A stretch of DNA of 64,000 nucleotides from assembly GCA_900107185.1 (NCBI GenBank), contig FNPA01000011.1, forward strand, positions 1 through 64,000, in the 5' to 3' direction. Below, piece after piece: positions 59,677-64,000 of the stretch. The position numbers were made by a program, and so were the translations under genes. Position 1 is the stretch's first letter. The number at the start of each line of letters is the position of its first letter. The notes beneath the pieces were generated by a model. The model saw nothing but the letters and a program-made list of their open reading frames with translations. It ran no database searches and was not told the DNA's origin. The stretch comes from Ruminococcaceae bacterium YAD3003 (GTDB taxonomy: Bacteria; Bacillota; Clostridia; Saccharofermentanales; Saccharofermentanaceae).

Positions 59677-60465
59677 ATGGATATAAAGGATAGTAGGATC
59701 GATTCCGGTAAGGCTTTTGACTGGGGAAAAACATCTGAAGCATATGCCAAGTACAGGGATATTTATCCTGAGGAGTTTTATCAGAAGGTTGCCGACAGGG
59801 GTCTTTGTATCAAGGGTCAGAGAGTTCTCGACCTTGGAACCGGTACAGGCGTATTGCCGCGCAATATGTATAAGTTTGGAGCAGAGTGGGTCGGTACGGA
59901 TATTTCGCCCGAGCAGATTGAGCAGGCAAAGATTTTGTCTGAATCCGCCGGTATGAATATCGATTTTCGCGCGGTTTCAGCAGAGAAGATCGACTTTCCT
60001 TCCGAATCGTTTGATGTGTTAACAGCATGCCAGTGCTTCTGGTATTTCGATCACGATAAGGTCGCACCTGAGTTCAGCCGTATACTTAAGAAGGACGGAA
60101 AGCTAGTTGTTCTATTTATGGCATGGCTTCCTTTTGAAGATGAGATCGCAGGCAAGAGCGAGGATCTCGTGCGCAAGTATAGTCCCGACTGGTCGGGCGG
60201 AGGCGAGACTAAGCATCCTATCTTTATACCTGATGTGATGTTCGATTATTTCGAGTTAGCCGACCACGAAGAATACAATCTTATGGTACCTTTTACAAAG
60301 GAGTCATGGCACGGCAGAATGTTTGCCTGCAGAGGTGTCGGAGCATCACTGTCTCCTGATGAACTTGATAAGTGGGATGCTGAACACAGGGAGATGCTTA
60401 AGGATTATCCGGACAGTTTTGAAGTAAAACATTATGCTGCAATAGCGGTGCTTAAGAAGAAATAA
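59677..60465 (+). CDS. SAM-dependent methyltransferase (class I)
   Basis: 262 residues. Motif I is RVLDLGTGTGVLPRNMYKFG, followed by WVGTDISPEQIEQAK, FDVLTACQCFWYFDHDKV and ILKKDGKLVVLFMAW. It fits the methyltransferase_11 family; the substrate is unknown. AAAAGGAG precedes the start. It is controlled from the TetR-linked promoter and followed by a small membrane protein gene. Confidence 0.87.
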   Translation: MDIKDSRIDSGKAFDWGKTSEAYAKYRDIYPEEFYQKVADRGLCIKGQRVLDLGTGTGVLPRNMYKFGAEWVGTDISPEQIEQAKILSESAGMNIDFRAVSAEKIDFPSESFDVLTACQCFWYFDHDKVAPEFSRILKKDGKLVVLFMAWLPFEDEIAGKSEDLVRKYSPDWSGGGETKHPIFIPDVMFDYFELADHEEYNLMVPFTKESWHGRMFACRGVGASLSPDELDKWDAEHREMLKDYPDSFEVKHYAAIAVLKKK

Positions 60466-60494
60466 TTCGAAAAATGGATAACAGGAGTAGATTA

Positions 60495-60734
60495 ATGGAT
60501 ATTGTGAATGTTTTAGCTAATGCGAAAAAAAAGACCATAGTTAGGATACTTATTCTGTTTGCAATAGAGATGCTACTGGTCGGATATACGATAGCATCTT
60601 CTGTTTTTGTAATACTCAGTGACGGGAAACTCAGTGCCGGATATGCTGTTATACCATCCGCTTTCGTTTTCGCTGCTTCGTCTATCTTGTGTTTATATGT
60701 AAATAATCTATATCATAAGATGCATCAGCAATAA
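60495..60734 (+). CDS. Small two-TM membrane protein
   Basis: 79 residues with two membrane segments (IVRILILFAIEMLLVGYTIA; AVIPSAFVFAASSILCLYV). ATG 60495 has AGGAG 7 nt upstream; ATG 60474 does not. No family recognised. It is 29 bp after the methyltransferase, same transcript likely. Confidence 0.6.
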   Translation: MDIVNVLANAKKKTIVRILILFAIEMLLVGYTIASSVFVILSDGKLSAGYAVIPSAFVFAASSILCLYVNNLYHKMHQQ

Positions 60735-60764
60735 GCTAAAAAGCAGATTGGATAAAGAGATAAT

Positions 60765-61232
60765 ATGGAGCAAACAAGCAATCGCTTTCTGATAAGAAAA
60801 GCTTCGGTTGAAGATATTTCCAGAATTGCCGAGATCCTGGTTTTTGTTAAGAGGATGAATTATCGTGCAATCTTTAGGAACGATGCAGTTTCATTTGGCG
60901 AGATCCAGGTCATCCCGGTGGCTGAGCAGTATTCCAAACCTGAGATTCTTGACAGTATCTGGGTTTATGAAGCTGAGGGAATTGTCAAGGGTCTTATCCG
61001 GATAGTGGGAAAAGAAGTGGTTGAGTTATACGTTGAGCATTTCTTTCAGGGACAGGGTATAGGTGCAAAACTGATCGAATTTGCAAAAAAGGAACAAGAT
61101 GCCAAAATCTTGTGGGTCCTGGAAAAGAACACTGATGCGATCAGGTTTTATGAGACACATGGATTTCATCTTACCGAAAACAGGATATTTGAAGAAGGCA
61201 CCCCGGAGTATAAAGTTTTGATGGAACTGTAG
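60765..61232 (+). CDS. GNAT N-acetyltransferase
   Basis: 155 residues. IRKASVEDISRIAEILVFVK at the start, acetyl-CoA loop EHFFQGQGIGAKLIEFAKKE and C-terminal NTDAIRFYETHGFHLTENR, as in typical single-domain GNATs. The acceptor is unknown. It follows the small membrane protein by 30 bp, and a convergent terminator lies downstream. Confidence 0.87.
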   Translation: MEQTSNRFLIRKASVEDISRIAEILVFVKRMNYRAIFRNDAVSFGEIQVIPVAEQYSKPEILDSIWVYEAEGIVKGLIRIVGKEVVELYVEHFFQGQGIGAKLIEFAKKEQDAKILWVLEKNTDAIRFYETHGFHLTENRIFEEGTPEYKVLMEL

Positions 61233-61293
61233 AAATTGCTATTTTGATATAACAAGGGCGTTAGTCGATAAACTCCTGAATTAAACATACTAA

Positions 61294-61322
61294 GAAGCCT
61301 GCGAAAATGACTCGCAGGCTTC
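61294..61322. terminator. Terminator between convergent GNAT and glycosyltransferase genes
   Basis: GAAGCCTGCG (61294-61303) and CGCAGGCTTC (61313-61322) are perfect arms with a 9-nt loop. Confidence 0.8.
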
Positions 61323-61339
61323 AATAATTTCAGGTTATT

Positions 61340-62560
61340 TTATAGAGGAAGATCTGTTTCCCCGGTTATTCGGATTATCTGTCTTACCGCCTCATCAACA
61401 CCGCCTTCAGTGCGGATCTTCTCTGAGATCATTTCTGCATTGTGTTTCTTGATATGGCAGTCTTTTTTCATCTCTTCTATAGCTTTGACGATTTTTTCTT
61501 CAGACAGGTCTTTTGCATCTATATGAGTTGTTGCCACGCCGCACTTTTCGAGCTGCATAGCAAAACCAAGCTGATCTAAGACATGCGGAACTGGTATAGA
61601 CGGAATGCCGTAGATTATTGAGGCTGCTGTAGTACCAAAACCGCAGTGGTGGATAACAAAGCTTCCCTGCCTGAAGAGCCAGCTGTGCGGCACATTACCG
61701 CAGGCGATCACTGTATCAGGAAGATCATAATCCTGAAGTGTTTTCTGGAAGCCCTGGATCACCGCACGGCAGCCGGTCTTTTGAAACGCGTTAACAAACA
61801 TATCAAGCTTGGCCTTATCTGCTCTGTCCTCGAAAGACATCGCACCGAGTGCGAGGATTGCAGGTTTCTCACCTGCTTCAATGAAGTCAGAAAGCTTGCT
61901 GTCAGGAATATATTCCGGCTCTTCACTGTACCAGTAACCGGTCAGTATATTTATATCCTCCCAGTAAGGGCTCCGCTCTACAACATATTTGCTTATGGGG
62001 ATCAGATTCAGTTTATCAGACCTTAATTCGTCGCCGTTTTTCATAGGCCCTAAACCGTATTGTCTGCGGATCTTGTTGAACGGTTTGTCGATCTGTCTGC
62101 CGATCATTTTCCCGATGATCCTGTCCTTAAAGCTTACAGGCTTGTTCTTCTCAGGGATCATCTCTGTCTGAAGAGAGACGTCCACCGTCGGGATCCCTAA
62201 TACGCCTGCTTCGACTGCACCCATTTTACTGTGTGTCACAATGATCAGATCTTTGCCTTTACAGAGTTCATATACTTCTTTCGAAGAATCCCGGATAATC
62301 TTCATTATGAAGTTCATGCACCTTATCATGCTGAGCGCCGCATTGGATGACTTGCCTCTTATCGCAGCTGCTTCTGCTTCGATATCAATATCCGGTCCGA
62401 CCGGCTCAAAATGCACACCATAGGATTCTATCAGGGAACGCCAGCATGGGTGCGACCCCAGAATTACATCAAAGCCAGAATTCATAAGTGCGCGGGATAA
62501 GATAATATACGGCTGGACATCACCTCTGGTGCCCATGGTAAACATAGCTATCTTCTTCAT
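61340..62560 (-). CDS. GT1-family glycosyltransferase (UGT/MGT-like)
   Basis: 406 residues with a GT-B fold. N-terminal IAMFTMGTRGDVQPYIILSR is typical of the sterol/macrolide glycosyltransferase group, and C-terminal IHHCGFGTTAASIIYGIPSI, PVPHVLDQLGFAMQL is the sugar-nucleotide-binding motif. It transfers a sugar from a nucleotide donor to a lipid or small molecule. Its start overlaps the end of a TetR gene by 4 bp (ATGA), so it is the regulated partner; antibiotic or toxin inactivation is a plausible role. Confidence 0.87.
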   Translation of the reverse strand: MKKIAMFTMGTRGDVQPYIILSRALMNSGFDVILGSHPCWRSLIESYGVHFEPVGPDIDIEAEAAAIRGKSSNAALSMIRCMNFIMKIIRDSSKEVYELCKGKDLIIVTHSKMGAVEAGVLGIPTVDVSLQTEMIPEKNKPVSFKDRIIGKMIGRQIDKPFNKIRRQYGLGPMKNGDELRSDKLNLIPISKYVVERSPYWEDINILTGYWYSEEPEYIPDSKLSDFIEAGEKPAILALGAMSFEDRADKAKLDMFVNAFQKTGCRAVIQGFQKTLQDYDLPDTVIACGNVPHSWLFRQGSFVIHHCGFGTTAASIIYGIPSIPVPHVLDQLGFAMQLEKCGVATTHIDAKDLSEEKIVKAIEEMKKDCHIKKHNAEMISEKIRTEGGVDEAVRQIIRITGETDLPL

Positions 62561-63159
62561 ATAACTCCGCCGTTCATCAATGCATAAACTTCTTTTTTGT
62601 ATGCTTTCTTTCTCTCTTCGGTAAGTTCGCCGTTAAGAAGATATCTATATGTCAGCATAGTCATATATGCGTGATACCGGCGGACGATAGCATCAACCTG
62701 GGATTCCGAGAAAGCACCCTGGGTAGCAAGCATTCTGAATACTCTGAGATAGATATCATAAGGGTCGGTAAACATAGTCTTCTCATAAAGCGCACGCATT
62801 TCTTCATTATGGAACTGTTCGATCATCATCAGCCTTATCATGAGATTGCAGAACGGATCAAAAAGATAACTGTCCATCATGTATGAATCAATGATATCTG
62901 TGCTTCCGGCATTCTTTTTCTTTGTCTTTCCGGAAGGCATCTGCGGCATCTCATCTATATGGTTCAAAAGACCGTTTATGTGATCTTTGAACTTAGCGAT
63001 AAGCGAATCAAGGATATCCATCTTATTTTTGAAGTGATAATAAAGTGTGCTTTCCTTAATACCAACCTCGCCGCAAATATCCCTTATAGAGACTGCTTCA
63101 TAGCCTCTTTCAGAGAACATATGAAGCGCTACATCCATTATTCTTTCTTTTGTTGTCAT
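62557..63159 (-). CDS. TetR-family transcriptional regulator
   Basis: About 200 residues with HTH SIRDICGEVGIKESTLYYHFKNK. ATG 63159 is 7 nt after GAGAGG (63167-63172), better than the GTG two codons earlier. Two palindromic operators lie right upstream. It forms an operon with the glycosyltransferase. Confidence 0.88.
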   Translation of the reverse strand: MTTKERIMDVALHMFSERGYEAVSIRDICGEVGIKESTLYYHFKNKMDILDSLIAKFKDHINGLLNHIDEMPQMPSGKTKKKNAGSTDIIDSYMMDSYLFDPFCNLMIRLMMIEQFHNEEMRALYEKTMFTDPYDIYLRVFRMLATQGAFSESQVDAIVRRYHAYMTMLTYRYLLNGELTEERKKAYKKEVYALMNGGVI

Positions 63160-63167
63160 AATCACGC

Positions 63168-63210
63168 CTCTCTAACGATTGTTAGAGAGATAATACCTAA
63201 CAACTGTTAG
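63168..63210. promoter_or_regulatory. Two TetR operator palindromes
   Basis: CTCTCTAAC-gatt-GTTAGAGAG (63168-63189) is a perfect 9-bp-arm palindrome. CTAAC-aact-GTTAG (63197-63210) is a second copy with the same core and spacing; the centres are 25 bp apart. Confidence 0.83.
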
Positions 63211-63225
63211 AATGTCAACCGGAAT

Positions 63226-63272
63226 GGTATAATTCTCTTGTCTGAAGGAGTGATCATCTCGAGAAAAACCAT
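63226..63272 (+). promoter_or_regulatory. Diverged promoter module, copy D
   Basis: TGGTATAATTCTCTTGTCTG and AAGGAGTGATC resemble the right half of the modules at 43012, 44797 and 51577, but the upstream half is replaced by the TetR operators and the hairpin is lost. TATAAT is at 63229-63234. Confidence 0.45.
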
Positions 63273-63324
63273 AGAAGATTCCATTGATGCAGGCACGGAA
63301 ACATCTTTATGAGGCGCGTGATTT

Positions 63325-63975
63325 ATGATGAGCGGAAAGCCGGTATGGAAAATAGTATTCCTTGTTCTTGGGGCAGTTGCTGTCCTTTGTGTGGCCGGAC
63401 TGGGTCTGTTTTTCTTAATATCGAATTTAAGTAGAATTAATCTTCGCAACAGCATTATTTCTGAGTGTCCTTTCCCGATTGCCGAAGATGCAGAATGGAA
63501 GATGTATTCCAATAACAATCAGGCCGGGCTGATTGCTCAAGTCAGTGAACACAACGGTCAGGCCAATCGTATGATACTGGTCATTGATAAATCAGCAGCT
63601 CAATATAGTTCGGCAAGTGTTATAAGGAGCGCTGTTTTGTATCATGACTATTTCCGGATTTCATACTCTGAATGGGAAGATAACTGGAAAAGCATGGAAG
63701 AGAAGGATGTCTATGAGACCGGTAATTTCATCTATTTGAGAGTGCAGTATGATTGCAGGGCAACGCTGACAAGGATTAAGATAGGTTACGGAGCCGGTGA
63801 TTCAATAGATTCGGGTAATGGCGAGGGCGTATTATTCATATTCTCGGAGCAGCTTGAAATAACGTATTACAATTATTATGGAACTGAGATAAGCATGACT
63901 CAGAAGTTCGACGAGAAAAAATCCGCTTGGAGTGCTGTTACTACTTATGAAGGTGACAGGGTGGCATATGATTGA
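63325..63975 (+). CDS. Hypothetical membrane-anchored protein
   Basis: 216 residues: an N-terminal membrane segment (IVFLVLGAVAVLCVAGLGLFF), then about 180 extracytoplasmic residues of mixed beta character ending KSAWSAVTTYEGDRVAYD. No family is recognised. ATG 63325 or 63328 could be used; the ribosome-binding site is weak. Its 3' end overlaps a possible next start at 63968. Confidence 0.6.
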   Translation: MMSGKPVWKIVFLVLGAVAVLCVAGLGLFFLISNLSRINLRNSIISECPFPIAEDAEWKMYSNNNQAGLIAQVSEHNGQANRMILVIDKSAAQYSSASVIRSAVLYHDYFRISYSEWEDNWKSMEEKDVYETGNFIYLRVQYDCRATLTRIKIGYGAGDSIDSGNGEGVLFIFSEQLEITYYNYYGTEISMTQKFDEKKSAWSAVTTYEGDRVAYD

Positions 63976-64000
63976 AGAATACAGGATTGTAAGAGCCACG
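63968..64000 (+). CDS. Possible downstream CDS, truncated by window edge
   Basis: ATG at 63968 overlaps the preceding stop by 8 bp and opens MIEEYRIVRAT to the end of the window. AGGGTGG lies 5-11 nt upstream. Too short to identify. Confidence 0.4.
   Translation, partial: MIEEYRIVRAT

Overview
The window looks like chromosomal DNA of a Gram-positive Clostridia-type bacterium, probably an uncultured or gut/rumen lineage; I cannot name a genus from sequence alone. The grounds are the replication-origin gene set with RemB, a class D-type sortase and an xPxTG cell-wall protein, a CIRCE-controlled hsp20, strong AGGAGG ribosome-binding sites, sigma-A promoters, several TetR genes and intrinsic terminators. 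It contains the origin of replication. dnaA, dnaN, recF, remB, gyrB, parA, parB, thrS, ldh, glmU, pth and mfd all read leftward, while sortase, purA, a lipoprotein-like gene and guaA read rightward. A 357-bp AT-rich gap between dnaN and dnaA holds five one-mismatch DnaA boxes, and two perfect parS sites lie between parA and gyrB.

Layout. 0-10 kb: class II aldolase, an unknown cytosolic protein, a membrane protein, a sortase-type surface protein, a two-component system, a metal ABC importer (ATPase and permease) and a NudC-like hydrolase with a possible frameshifted tail. 10-19 kb: PNPOx-like protein, a TetR/Rph-like phosphotransferase pair behind a perfect palindrome, a TIR-transmembrane-propeller receptor-like protein, a DHH phosphoesterase, a methyltransferase and a cluster of palindromic repeats. 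19-37 kb: the origin-proximal housekeeping block. ParB carries a lysine/alanine-rich tail of about 90 residues without acidic residues, and GyrB carries an acidic N-terminal extension of about 80 residues. 37-43 kb: sortase, purA, lipoprotein-like gene, guaA.

42.9-52 kb is an accessory region attached to the 3' end of guaA. The guaA end plus its terminator hairpin is duplicated about 1.8 kb downstream and has a decayed third copy at 51.5 kb. Each copy is followed by paired 8-bp repeats with an 11-bp period (likely integrase arm sites). Each is also followed by the same promoter plus 5'-hairpin module, which drives a different gene: a GGDEF protein, an alpha/beta hydrolase and a HAD phosphatase. 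A decayed cas2 lies inside the first segment, an IS3 fragment lies beside the third, and a MITE-like element is nearby. No integrase remains.

52-64 kb holds small one- to three-gene units: zinc-ribbon membrane protein, acyltransferase with an XRE-AbrB fusion regulator, S41 protease, a redox/GNAT/VOC cluster, TetR/methyltransferase, TetR/glycosyltransferase with operator palindromes, and an unknown anchored protein at the right edge.

The features I would look at first are the charged tails on ParB and GyrB in the origin cluster, the guaA cassette-like array with its shared promoter-hairpin module and cas2 remnant, and the TIR-TM-propeller protein.
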